Shown here: one piece after another, positions 34,981-43,503 of the stretch
How the letters are laid out: each line of letters opens with the position of its first letter
How positions within the stretch are numbered: position 1 is the stretch's first letter
Assembly: GCF_003308995.1 (NCBI RefSeq)
Contig: NZ_QFFJ01000002.1
Location: forward strand, 2,356,001 to 2,420,000
Direction of reading: 5' to 3'
Length of the DNA stretch: 64,000 bases
DNA from: Chitinophaga flava
GTDB lineage: Bacteria; Bacteroidota; Bacteroidia; Chitinophagales; Chitinophagaceae
Translations under genes and position numbers: made by a program
Notes under the pieces: model-generated
Database searches by the model: none
What the model was told of the DNA's origin: nothing
What the model saw: the letters and a program-made list of their open reading frames with translations, nothing else

Positions 34981-35544
34981 TTATGCAGGCTTATAAGTAT
35001 GAACGACGATCCCGCCGGGGAAATCCTCTGCAGCAACCAGTTTCAGGTCGAGTGGCTTTGCAAAGGCGTTGAAGATTGGCAGCCCCGCGCCTAACACTGT
35101 CGGATGGATTGCCAGGCGGTATTCATCGATGAGGCCTGTCCCTATCAGGCTGCGCATAAACCCGGCGCCGCCTAATGCCAGAATGGGCTTCCCGGGTTCT
35201 TGTTTCAGTAGTTTAATACTTTCAGCAAGATCACCGTCGAAGACCCGCGTATCAGCCCAGGAGGCAGCAGTGTCGGGCGATACTTTAAACCCTTTTTGGG
35301 TAAATACAGCTTTGGGGGTTTCGTTCATTGGTGCGGCAAAGGGCCCTGTTGCAGTTGGCCAGTAAGCTGCCAGCGTTTCAAACGATTTCCTGCCCATAAT
35401 AAGCAGGCCGGCCTCCACAATTTGTCCGACACTCCAGGCCCTCGAAGCTTCATCAGAGCTCTGGAAGACCCAATCTTTCTCTCCATTGGGACCGCCAACA
35501 AAACCGTCAACCGAGATCGACATTTTCATAATTAGCTTGCGCAT
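34981..35544 (-). CDS. dihydrofolate reductase-fold protein (RibD C-terminal family)
   Basis: 187 residues. MRKLIMKMSISVDGFVGGPNG at the start (in parts: SISVDGFV), MGRKSFE, and LALGGAGFMRSLIGTGLIDE for nucleotide binding; ends in a beta strand with YKPA. This is the YyaP/YwjB type of RibD-C proteins, NAD(P)H-dependent reductases of unknown substrate, not FolA. Monocistronic. Confidence 0.87.
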   Translation of the reverse strand: MRKLIMKMSISVDGFVGGPNGEKDWVFQSSDEASRAWSVGQIVEAGLLIMGRKSFETLAAYWPTATGPFAAPMNETPKAVFTQKGFKVSPDTAASWADTRVFDGDLAESIKLLKQEPGKPILALGGAGFMRSLIGTGLIDEYRLAIHPTVLGAGLPIFNAFAKPLDLKLVAAEDFPGGIVVHTYKPA

Positions 35545-35663
35545 AAGTCAGAGATTTGTTCCCGAAAATAAACCATCTCCTTGTAGCGATGCAGGGGTGA
35601 TAGCGACAAAGACAGGGGGAATTGCGCATTCGCGGCCTCTGCCCTGAACATGGTTGTGTGTTG

Positions 35664-36530
35664 TTAGCTTAACATATAGTCCAGGATTGGCGCACATTTC
35701 TCCTTACATGGCTTGTAGTAGGCCCCATGTTTCCAGGTGGCTGATTTGGGAGATAAGCCCCACCAGAATTCGACCAGAGCCAAAGGCTCCATCTGATGAC
35801 GGAATGCGTATTGCAGCAACTTCGGACCAGCACATTCCCCGGCACCTGCAGGCGGTTGTTTATAGCCGTGGGTGGTAAAGATATCTACCATATTTTTAAA
35901 ATGGCCTGCCTTATTGATGAAGTTGTATTGCTCCAGGAGTCTTCGTTGTAGCGTGATGGAATGAGCTTTACGCAATTCCTTTAGCTGTGTAATGGCTGGT
36001 TGATGGAGGATAGCATCTTCCTGGGAAAGAGCGGCAATTTCATTGTTGATTTCTGATAAACGAATCATCCCGGCATTTAGAAAGCTGCCTGTTTTAAGTC
36101 CGTCGAATATGGGCTCTACAAATCGGTTGTGATGATTTCCATTTGCCAGCTTGCCGGAAAATGCCGACAGATAACCCAATATTCCATGCCGGGTTCGTAC
36201 TACGAGTACGCCGAACATTTTACCAATAACAGCGCCATCGCCATTGTTATCCAGGCCAAAATTATGTTTCCACTCACTTTGCAGGGCAAGATGTTGTTGA
36301 AGCTCAGCAACCGCAATTTCACAAAGTGGATGAATGCTATCATTCAGGCTAAAAGTAAGTGTTTCGGCCATAGCCCTGGCAGTGTCCTGGTCCGTAAAAC
36401 GACAGAAGGCCGTGCCTGTTTGTTGTTCCTGTTCAGTTACAGATTGATCATAATCGTCTTCTACATCGGTCATATACACGCTTGTTGGCATACGGCTCCA
36501 GCCTTGACAGGCCGGCTTAAAAAAGCGCAA
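35664..36530 (-). CDS. orphan N-terminal domain of RluA-type pseudouridine synthase
   Basis: 288 residues that match only the N-terminal accessory half found in about 550-residue RluA-family proteins of Bacteroidota: HPLCEIAVAELQQHL, GKMFGVLVVRTRHG, AFSGKLANGNHH, PPAGAGECAGPKLLQYAF and a CxxxCxPILDYML end. The catalytic RluA domain that normally follows is missing; a stop comes two residues after the PILDYM segment and nothing like it lies in the next 119 bases. Start could be MPTSVYM (about 13 residues in). It may be a truncated gene or a stand-alone form. Confidence 0.65.
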   Translation of the reverse strand: MRFFKPACQGWSRMPTSVYMTDVEDDYDQSVTEQEQQTGTAFCRFTDQDTARAMAETLTFSLNDSIHPLCEIAVAELQQHLALQSEWKHNFGLDNNGDGAVIGKMFGVLVVRTRHGILGYLSAFSGKLANGNHHNRFVEPIFDGLKTGSFLNAGMIRLSEINNEIAALSQEDAILHQPAITQLKELRKAHSITLQRRLLEQYNFINKAGHFKNMVDIFTTHGYKQPPAGAGECAGPKLLQYAFRHQMEPLALVEFWWGLSPKSATWKHGAYYKPCKEKCAPILDYMLS

Positions 36531-36621
36531 AGGTAGGCGATTTTGTAATTACTGTGTTATGTACAACAGTGTTTCCATGCTTTGTATCATATGCCCAGTC
36601 AAAAAAAAATCATATAAAAAG

Positions 36622-36651
36622 TTGATAATGAAATATATTTCCTTACATTTG
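36622..36651 (+). promoter_or_regulatory. tRNA-Lys promoter (second copy)
   Basis: TTG (36622-36624), 19 bases, TACATTTG (36644-36651): perfect Bacteroidota consensus, 33 bases before the tRNA. Confidence 0.8.
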
Positions 36652-36684
36652 CTGCCCCAATACACCGGGTGTATGGTAGAAAAT

Positions 36685-36757
36685 GATTCCGTAGCTCAGT
36701 TGGTAGAGCAATACACTTTTAATGTATGGGTCCTGGGTTCGAGTCCCAGCGGGATCA
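36685..36757 (+). tRNA. tRNA-Lys (anticodon UUU), copy 2
   Basis: All 73 bases identical to copy 1 at 26251; same cloverleaf, anticodon loop CTTTTAA. The flanks differ, except for the terminator. Confidence 0.97.
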
Positions 36758-37112
36758 CAGACAAGTTTCAAACCTCGCGCATGGCGCGGGGTTTTGTTTT
36801 TTAGTCAAGTGTCCCTGTCATTAAATTTGTCAGCAGGTATTCTAATCTTTGTTTTTGTATGTTTATTGATATCTGTACCTGATACGAAAAGATCTGATTT
36901 TAGAGTATCCTTTTGTTCTCTCCACTATGTCTGGGGGGCATTTGAGATCGGGTTGTTTCGTGTGAATTTGAAATGGCCAATCACCATTTACCATTTTGTT
37001 AACAAGTAAAGGGTTATTTTTATAGCCTTACTCACCGAGTAGCGCTTTATATTTCCATTTATTCTATTGACATATTTGAGATTTATTCCTCGCTTCTTTA
37101 AAAATTTCAAAT
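36758..37112. other. 355-base gap before the desaturase gene
   Basis: Holds the tRNA terminator; the rest is AT-rich with stops in all frames. No clear promoter consensus or gene seen. Confidence 0.6.
36769..36802 (+). terminator. tRNA-Lys terminator (copy 2)
   Basis: AACC.CGCGC pairs with GCGCG.GGTT, followed by TTGTTTTTT; the design is the same as after copy 1 and the sequence nearly identical. Confidence 0.85.
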
Positions 37113-37865
37113 ATGGTCATCTTTATTTTTTTTGCCAGCATTTGGTACCTGTCATTGTTCTCTCAGACTTTCTTTCAACATAGATATGCCGCTCATGGCG
37201 CGTTTACAATGAGTAAGGGATGGGAAAAGTTTTTCTTTTTATTTACCTATGTCACACAAGGCTCATCATATATGAGTCCCCGGGCATATGCTATTATGCA
37301 CAGGCTGCACCATGCGCATACAGATACGGAGCTGGATCCGCATTCGCCTTCAAATTCGCCCAACATATTTTCGATGATGTGGGATACAAGAACTGCATAT
37401 CAGCAGATTCTCCATAATAAGGTGGAAGTGGAGGCACGGTACACCAAGAATCTGCCAAAGTGGAGCTGGTTTGACAAGTTAGCCAACAGCAGTCTTTCCA
37501 GATTGTTATGGGTTGTGGCTTATGTATTATTTTTTGTCGTGTTTGCCACAAATCCATATCAGTACCTGTTGTTACCAATTGTAGTGTCGATGGGGGCATT
37601 TCATGGAGCGATAGTTAACTGGTTTGCACACAAATATGGTTATATCAATTTCAAGTTAAGAAATACAGCCATGAACCTCTTGTTTGTAGATGTATTGATG
37701 CTGGGAGAATCTTATCATAACAACCACCATAAGCATCCTTCTTCTGTGAATTTCGGACAGCGTTGGTTTGAGGTGGATCCGGTATATCATATCATCCGGT
37801 TATTGTCTTATTTAAAGGTTATCAGGCTGGTACATAGTCCTAGGAAGGAGATAGTTGTTTCCTGA
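37113..37865 (+). CDS. acyl-CoA/fatty-acid desaturase
   Basis: A 250-residue integral membrane desaturase with the three histidine boxes HRYAAH, HRLHHAH and HNNHH, and about four membrane helices between them. It is shorter than animal delta-9 enzymes but usual for bacterial ones. It inserts a double bond in membrane fatty acyl chains, often for cold adaptation, which fits the cold-shock genes that follow. A long inverted repeat lies 17 bases after the stop. Confidence 0.9.
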   Translation: MVIFIFFASIWYLSLFSQTFFQHRYAAHGAFTMSKGWEKFFFLFTYVTQGSSYMSPRAYAIMHRLHHAHTDTELDPHSPSNSPNIFSMMWDTRTAYQQILHNKVEVEARYTKNLPKWSWFDKLANSSLSRLLWVVAYVLFFVVFATNPYQYLLLPIVVSMGAFHGAIVNWFAHKYGYINFKLRNTAMNLLFVDVLMLGESYHNNHHKHPSSVNFGQRWFEVDPVYHIIRLLSYLKVIRLVHSPRKEIVVS

Positions 37866-37881
37866 GAATGAATACCTAAGT

Positions 37882-37946
37882 CAGTTAACAACATTCATGT
37901 GCGGCACTGTAAAAGTAATTCCCGCTGGCTACAATGTTGTTAACTG
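37882..37946. repeat. perfect 14-bp inverted repeat after the desaturase
   Basis: CAGTTAACAACATT (37882-37895) and AATGTTGTTAACTG (37933-37946), with a 37-base loop. No T-run follows, so it is not a classic terminator. Confidence 0.6.
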
Positions 37947-38002
37947 GCCTCTGTAGGTATATTTCAATAAATGCTGATATCCGATCTCCAATAGTTCCTT
38001 TA

Positions 38003-38458
38003 TCAGAACTTTTTTGACTCGGAACCAGCCTTTCTTACAGCAGTTGCACTGTAACCTTTCGGTGTTTTTTCCCGCGTAAAATATACCTTATCTCTCTCCT
38101 TTACAGGCTCTGATATATCGTTAATATGAAAGAATATACTTTCTCTGGATTTGTCATCAGTGATAAATCCAAATCCCTTTGAGGTATTGAAGAAATTAAC
38201 AACTCCGGTTCTTGTGGTCTCTTCCGGAGGTCGGGGAGTAGCGCCAATCCGGATGTCTTTTGAATCTATTTCTGCTTTTTTAGTTTCTTTGGGAGGTACG
38301 GAGCTGAGGTTTCCATTTTCATCCACGTAGGCCAGCATATCCTCCAGACTCTTACCTTTATTATTATTGGTTTTCCGTTCCTGCTTTTTTTGCATCTTGT
38401 CTTCTTTCACTTTGGCTTTCTTTTTTCTGTTTTCTTTTTTTGAAAATGATTCACTCAT
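38003..38458 (-). CDS. cold-shock domain protein with basic N-terminal tail
   Basis: 151 residues. The cold-shock domain occupies about residues 82-146: GVVNFFNTSKGFGFI holds RNP1 and SIFFHINDI holds RNP2. The N-terminal 45 residues are very Lys-rich (KKENRKKKAKVKEDKMQKKQ), a disordered RNA-binding extension absent in CspA. Likely an RNA chaperone. Neighbour to the RRM protein, same strand. Confidence 0.9.
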   Translation of the reverse strand: MSESFSKKENRKKKAKVKEDKMQKKQERKTNNNKGKSLEDMLAYVDENGNLSSVPPKETKKAEIDSKDIRIGATPRPPEETTRTGVVNFFNTSKGFGFITDDKSRESIFFHINDISEPVKERDKVYFTREKTPKGYSATAVRKAGSESKKF

Positions 38459-38727
38459 AATTACTTCGTTTTAGTTAAATCGCATTATTGCGTGATTGTT
38501 CTCTATTCTGACCACTCAAGCTCATGTATTCAGAAATCTTTCATGTTTCTAATGGCAGAGCTGTCATCATTATCATCTCCCATGTGTACATCACCATACC
38601 TTTGATATCGGTATAATGTCAGACTGAATACAATAGAAAAAAGTAAGGCTCCTTTTCAGAAACCTTACAAGACAGGGTTCTAACATAAATTTTTATCAGA
38701 GATAAAAGAGATATGTAAAATAATGTC

Positions 38728-39003
38728 TTAGTATCTTGTCCTGGGGAAACGCTCTCTTTCCGTTCTTGGCCTTGCTGCATTGACAACGATAGTCTGCGTG
38801 TCAACGGAAGTACCGTTCAGATTCCGGATAGCGCGCTCTGCATGAGCGTCATCCGGCATCTCTATGAAACCAAACCCTTTGGAACGGCCGGTGTAACTGT
38901 CAATAACTACTTTAGCATTCTGTACAATGCCAAATGGAGAAAACAGGGCTGTTAACTGTTGCTCAGTTGTCTCGCGGCTTAAATTGCCAACAAAGATGTT
39001 CAT
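38728..39003 (-). CDS. RRM-domain RNA-binding protein
   Basis: 91 residues, almost all one RNA-recognition motif: RNP2 is IFVGNL at residues 3-8 and RNP1 is KGFGFIEM near residue 43. A short Arg-rich tail (RPRTERERFPRTRY) ends it. Bacteroidota use such proteins in place of Hfq as global RNA binders. The 390-base upstream region has no gene, which leaves room for a long 5' leader; autoregulation is common in this family. Confidence 0.92.
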   Translation of the reverse strand: MNIFVGNLSRETTEQQLTALFSPFGIVQNAKVVIDSYTGRSKGFGFIEMPDDAHAERAIRNLNGTSVDTQTIVVNAARPRTERERFPRTRY

Positions 39004-39396
39004 GAGGGTAAAATTTTAAATATGAGGAATATGGCAGCTGGAAAAGCGAAGACTGAGGAAGAAGAGGAGTAATCCAGACTAAATCAGAGGAAGCCGAGGC
39101 AGTAGCCTAATGCAATTTGTAATGTAACTATATTAAAGATAGGCTTTAAATTGAATAAATGCGGGATTATTTTGAAATTGCTCATTATTCAATTGCTTAT
39201 CGGCTACATTTTTAAACATAGTTCGCCTGAGAAAGCAATAGTGTAAAAATGAAGACAGGAGGAGGGCTTATGTACACTATTTCAGACACTTTTTACCCAT
39301 ATAATGCCTGATTTTAATTATTTTTAAAATCGAAAACCATTATACTGTAGTGAAAAAATTTCCGGGCTAGAATAATTAACAGCATTCAAATCATCT
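39004..39396. other. 393-base divergent gap
   Basis: Between the RRM gene (minus) and the DUF3592 gene (plus). AT-rich, with a purine-rich stretch at 39040-39100 that would be in the RRM leader. No gene or strong hairpin seen. Confidence 0.55.
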
Positions 39397-39807
39397 ATGG
39401 GATACAAACTATCTTTGTTAACCGGCCTCATTTTGCTTGCCGTTTCATTATACAAATTGAAGCAGTCTATTGATTTCATTGGCAGAAGCGAACGTGCCAT
39501 GGGTATCGTTATCTCGCTGGAGGAAGACGGTGATGGAGCTTACTCTCCGGTTTTTGTGGTAAAAACGAAAGAAGACGAGATCATTTACCACCATTCAGTT
39601 GCAAATAGCCCGGCAACCTGGCATATCGGAGAAGAAGCCATCTTTCTGTACGACCCCGGAAATCCAGGTTCCGTTACGATGATGGGTTATTTCTGGCTTT
39701 TCAACTGGACTATATTTTCTATTGCCATCGCTATTCCGTTGATTATTTTCGGTTTGAGCTACTATTTGATTAATCCATTGATGAGATTGCAGGATGAAAG
39801 CCATTAA
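39397..39807 (+). CDS. DUF3592 membrane protein
   Basis: 136 residues with a membrane helix at each end (LLTGLILLAVSLYKL and FSIAIAIPLIIFGLSYYL) and a central beta domain containing YSPVFVVKTKEDEIIYHHS and a LYDPGNPGSV turn. This is the DUF3592 layout; function unknown. Monocistronic. Confidence 0.82.
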   Translation: MGYKLSLLTGLILLAVSLYKLKQSIDFIGRSERAMGIVISLEEDGDGAYSPVFVVKTKEDEIIYHHSVANSPATWHIGEEAIFLYDPGNPGSVTMMGYFWLFNWTIFSIAIAIPLIIFGLSYYLINPLMRLQDESH

Positions 39808-39938
39808 CCGTTATTTAATGCTAAGCAGATGATGCTTCAAATTATGAGTGGATGTTGTTGTTCACCCCCGTATAAATACCGGTAATTATTCGCATAACTA
39901 TAAATTTGATCTGATATCTTTGCCTGCAAAATTTTGTG

Positions 39939-40535
39939 ATGTCTACATTCTCCAACTATTATGATATGATCCTTGATCATGTGTCTGCACGGGTCACCTT
40001 AACGGCTGATGAAAAGCAACTTTTTTGCGATGCCCTAACATTACGGAACTTATTGCCCAGGCAATACCTGCTGCAGCAAGGCGATATTTGCAGACATGAA
40101 AGTTTTTTGTGTAAAGGATTTCTGCGTTCTTTTTATGTAGATGATCAGGGAGATGAACATACGTTACATTTTGCATTGGAAGATTGGTGGATAGCAGATT
40201 TGCAAAGCTTTATTAGGCAGGAACCGGCTACACGCAGTATTATAGCCATGGAACCCGTCACTGTATTACAGATCGAAAAGCATACAAGAGAAGAGTTGTT
40301 GAAAGAGGTACCAGCGCTCGAACGTTTTTGGCGTATACTCAATGAAAATGCATGTGCCTCACAAGATGAACGTATTCTGAATAATATCACCCTCACAGGG
40401 GCAGAACGTTATGCGCAGTTATTAAAAAAATATCCTTCCATAGATCAGCGTATGCCCCTGAAGCATATTGCTTCTTATCTCGGCATTACACCTGTATTCC
40501 TAAGCCAGATCAGGAAAAGTAACCTGAAAAATTAA
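39939..40535 (+). CDS. Crp/Fnr-family regulator
   Basis: 198 residues from ATG 39939; the GTG three bases earlier is a less likely start. Beta roll with LQQGDICRHESFLCKGFLRSFY (in parts) and EHTLHFALEDWW. The C-terminal MPLKHIASYLGITPVFLSQIRK is the helix-turn-helix, ending soon after, so the wing is short. A -7 box TATCTTTG lies at 39915-39922. It precedes an ene-reductase/RidA pair 83 bases downstream and may control it. Confidence 0.85.
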   Translation: MSTFSNYYDMILDHVSARVTLTADEKQLFCDALTLRNLLPRQYLLQQGDICRHESFLCKGFLRSFYVDDQGDEHTLHFALEDWWIADLQSFIRQEPATRSIIAMEPVTVLQIEKHTREELLKEVPALERFWRILNENACASQDERILNNITLTGAERYAQLLKKYPSIDQRMPLKHIASYLGITPVFLSQIRKSNLKN

Positions 40536-40618
40536 ATTAGTTTAATTTCATTTATTATAATAGTTATACCTGCAACGGCAACGTGTGAAATACTTTTGTG
40601 TTCATAACATACATACTT

Positions 40619-41740
40619 ATGAACACAATAAAACATCCAATATTTCAACCGTTGCAATTGCCGGGACATCTATTAAAAAACAGATTGACGATAGCGCCTA
40701 TGTCCCGCGTAAGCGCTACCTCCGAAGGGTTGGCCACTAGTGAGATGGCAGACTATTATACTGCATTTGCCAAAGGAGGGTTCAGTATGATCATCACCGA
40801 AGGCAGTTACACAGATGAGATGGCGAGTAAAAGTTATCCTCATCAACCCGGACTTGTCTCCCCTTCTCATGCAGCAGCCTGGCAACCAGTAACAGAACAG
40901 GTGAAAACACATGGTGCCCTTATCATTGCACAACTGATGCATGCAGGCGCTCTATCCCAGTACTCTCCGGAAACGATTGCTCCTTCTGCTATACAACCGG
41001 TAGGCGTTAAATTGGCACAATATGGAGGTACAGGCGCTTACCCCTTTCCGAAGGCTATGAGCCCGGAAGATATTAATACCGTTAAAGAAGGTTTTGTAAA
41101 TGCCGCCAAATTCGCGCTCCAGGCTGGTTTTGATGGAGTAGAATTACATGCTGCCAACGGATACCTGCTCGATCAGTTTCTTACACCCGAATTAAACGTT
41201 CGTGAAGATCATTATGGAGGCAATACCAGCAACCGTTTCCGCATCATCGCTGAAATTATTGATGCTATCAGAGCGGTTGTACCAGTGCATTTCCTGGTAG
41301 GTATACGGCTATCAGAAGGAAAGGTTAATGATCTCAAATACCGCTGGAAAGATGGTGCGGCCATGGCCATCGAAATTTTGGAGGAAGCCGGAAAAACAGC
41401 CCCCGATTTTATTCATATTGCTGTTCAAACCGGAGAGTGGGAGCGAGATAGCTTTTACAGCAATGGCACCTCTTATGCCGCACTGGCAAAACAAATAACC
41501 GGCAAGGTGATCATCGCTAACGGCGGAATGCACCAACTGACAAGGGCCGCCAGGGTTATCGAAGAATCGCATGCCGACCTTCTCTCTATAGGAAAGGCTG
41601 CCCTGGCCGATCCGGCCTGGCCTTTGCACACACTGAACGGAACACCATCCCTTGCCTTCCATCCTGATATGCTTTGGCCCGAAGCCACGATCAAACATAC
41701 AAATGCAATTATCAAATCCAAACACATCACTATCTCATGA
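40619..41740 (+). CDS. Old Yellow Enzyme-family ene-reductase
   Basis: About 373 residues from ATG 40619 (MNTIKHPIFQPL). FMN-binding TIM barrel: NRLTIAPMSRVSA, AQLMHAG, FDGVELHAANGYLLDQFLTP (in parts) with the HAAN signature, and a final ANGGM and SIGKAALADP. It reduces activated double bonds with NAD(P)H. A -7 box TACTTTTG precedes it at 40591-40598. Its stop overlaps the next ATG. Confidence 0.9.
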   Translation: MNTIKHPIFQPLQLPGHLLKNRLTIAPMSRVSATSEGLATSEMADYYTAFAKGGFSMIITEGSYTDEMASKSYPHQPGLVSPSHAAAWQPVTEQVKTHGALIIAQLMHAGALSQYSPETIAPSAIQPVGVKLAQYGGTGAYPFPKAMSPEDINTVKEGFVNAAKFALQAGFDGVELHAANGYLLDQFLTPELNVREDHYGGNTSNRFRIIAEIIDAIRAVVPVHFLVGIRLSEGKVNDLKYRWKDGAAMAIEILEEAGKTAPDFIHIAVQTGEWERDSFYSNGTSYAALAKQITGKVIIANGGMHQLTRAARVIEESHADLLSIGKAALADPAWPLHTLNGTPSLAFHPDMLWPEATIKHTNAIIKSKHITIS

Positions 41741-42237
41741 AAACACTTTTTTTAGTACTCGTTAGCTTATACAGCATGCACGTTTTTGGACAAAAAAACA
41801 ATTCAAACTATCAAACAAAAAATAACAAAATGAAAATCTCACAAATAAAAATCAATCCAGATCCGTATCAACCTTTCCGCCTTGCTCAGGGCTATCGCGC
41901 CGGTGATCTCTTATTCATTTCCGGACAAACAGCTATTGATGATCATGGTCAATTAATCGGGATCGGTGATTTTGACAAGCAGGCTACCCAGGCTTTTGAG
42001 AACCTGGAAAGAGTATTGAAAGCAGGTGGTTCCAGTCTCAAAAATGTGATAAAAGTAACTATCCTGTTAAAGGATATGGGTAACTTTAATAAGATCGTTG
42101 CTTTGAGAGGTAAATATTTTACCGCTCCTTATCCTGCAGACACAATACTGGAAGTATCTTCCCTTTATTCTCCTGATGCGCTGATAGAAATAGAAGCAGT
42201 GGCTGTGGCAGATGATGCAGCAGAATGGAAACAGTAA
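41737..42237 (+). CDS. exported RidA (YjgF)-family protein
   Basis: 166 residues from ATG 41737, which overlaps the ene-reductase stop (ATGA). A signal peptide (MKTLFLVLVSLYSMHVFGQ) precedes the RidA fold: GYRAGDLLFISGQTA, QATQAFENLERVLKAGG and VSSLYSPDALIEIEAVAVA. RidA proteins hydrolyse reactive imines in the cytosol, so a periplasmic form is unusual. The catalytic Arg of true RidA is not found near the C-terminus, pointing to a Rid1-7 type of other function. Confidence 0.82.
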   Translation: MKTLFLVLVSLYSMHVFGQKNNSNYQTKNNKMKISQIKINPDPYQPFRLAQGYRAGDLLFISGQTAIDDHGQLIGIGDFDKQATQAFENLERVLKAGGSSLKNVIKVTILLKDMGNFNKIVALRGKYFTAPYPADTILEVSSLYSPDALIEIEAVAVADDAAEWKQ

Positions 42238-42263
42238 AAATACTGTCGTCAATGGTATACAGA

Positions 42264-42297
42264 AAAAGCCTTCAGATCATTTGATCTGAAGGCTTTT
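42264..42297 (+). terminator. terminator of the ene-reductase/RidA unit
   Basis: A 16-bp perfect stem (AAAAGCCTTCAGATCA with its complement) and a T-run, 27 bases after the RidA stop. Confidence 0.88.
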
Positions 42298-42331
42298 AAT
42301 TTCTACTAACTTCAGAGTGATGCCTGTAATA

Positions 42332-42373
42332 AAAAGAATAGCCGTTAATCAACCTGTTAACGGCTATTCTTTT
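42332..42373 (-). terminator. terminator of the 42382 lipoprotein gene
   Basis: A 17-bp perfect stem (42332-42348 with 42357-42373), loop of eight, flanked by A- and T-runs; nine bases past the stop on the minus strand. Confidence 0.88.
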
Positions 42374-42381
42374 GTGCCTGA

Positions 42382-43503
42382 TTATTTGGTGTTCATGCTG
42401 GTGATCAGCGACACAAGTGTGCTTGCACTAACAGGAACCGGATTGAAAGTTATTGTAGTATAGTTTTGGCCTGCAGCAGGGGCGCTGATAGTTACAGTTC
42501 TCTGCTCAGCATAGAACTGACCGCCGATAGAGGAGATGGCAAGGAAAGTGCCGCTCTGTCCTACAGGAATGGCGTTCTGATAGCTCAGGAACCCTTCGAA
42601 GCCTGGGGGCGGAGTGAAGATGGTGTTATAGAATTTGATGATGCTATTGATGCCAGTAGGTTTGAAGTACAGCATGGTAGGCTCTTCGCCGCTAAAGCTG
42701 GTGCTGGTAGCCGGATTGTAATTGGAGTTGAAGTAGGCCAGTACGGTCGTTTTCGGATTTGGCAGACTCATTAATCTGTCGCAGTTGGTCCATTTGATGA
42801 GGCTGTCCAGTCTGAAGTTGAGGGTGCCATTGGTGCCATCAAACAGTGCGTATGCAGAAGCCGGATTTGTTACCTGCTGCCAGTCTATGCCTTTGTTTGC
42901 GCTAATGGTAGTAGATAAAGTGATGAGCTGGTTTACATAATTGTAACCACTGGTGTTGATAGTGATAGAGGTATCACCGTTCCACATTGGGATACGCTGG
43001 TCAACTGGTTTGGCAGGTACCTGAACTTTGATGGCGCTGTCTTTACGTAATTGTAACGGTGTTGTGCCCTGGTTTGCTGAAACAAAAAATTCACCGAAGG
43101 ATTCCAGTGGCGCGCCTGTGTTGGTGGCGGTAGGTCTGTCTGCGAAGATCATACCTGCAGCATTACTAATTTCCTTTACAGAGAAAGTGATGGTACCTGT
43201 AGCAGGGCTGCCATCAGGTTTTACCAGTGAGTTATCAGAAATAATATACGTTCTGCCGCCTTTAGTGGTAAAGGAAGCGCCCTTCTGGAGGTCTACAGTG
43301 TAGGTTTCATATGCCGGACCATTGGCTCTCAGGAATGTGTGAAGCTTTAATCCGTCAGGATCAGGTGCTGCCGCCGCTGCCACCCTGGCGGAGAATTTTT
43401 CCTTTGAAGCATCGGAAAGATCGTTTTTTAATTGTTTGGTACATGCACCAAACAATAGGAGTACGGCGATGCCGCCTGCAACGTAGATGGAATTACTGCT
43501 CAT
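42382..43503 (-). CDS. hypothetical surface lipoprotein
   Basis: 373 residues with a signal sequence and lipobox LLFGAC. The mature part is rich in Thr, Ser, Asn and Pro with short beta motifs (TYIISDNSLVKPDG, ITFSVKEISNAAGM), the look of an outer-surface beta-sandwich protein. No known domain is recognised. It stands alone with its own terminator; the upstream gap is 378 bases. Confidence 0.7.
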   Translation of the reverse strand: MSSNSIYVAGGIAVLLLFGACTKQLKNDLSDASKEKFSARVAAAAAPDPDGLKLHTFLRANGPAYETYTVDLQKGASFTTKGGRTYIISDNSLVKPDGSPATGTITFSVKEISNAAGMIFADRPTATNTGAPLESFGEFFVSANQGTTPLQLRKDSAIKVQVPAKPVDQRIPMWNGDTSITINTSGYNYVNQLITLSTTISANKGIDWQQVTNPASAYALFDGTNGTLNFRLDSLIKWTNCDRLMSLPNPKTTVLAYFNSNYNPATSTSFSGEEPTMLYFKPTGINSIIKFYNTIFTPPPGFEGFLSYQNAIPVGQSGTFLAISSIGGQFYAEQRTVTISAPAAGQNYTTITFNPVPVSASTLVSLITSMNTK

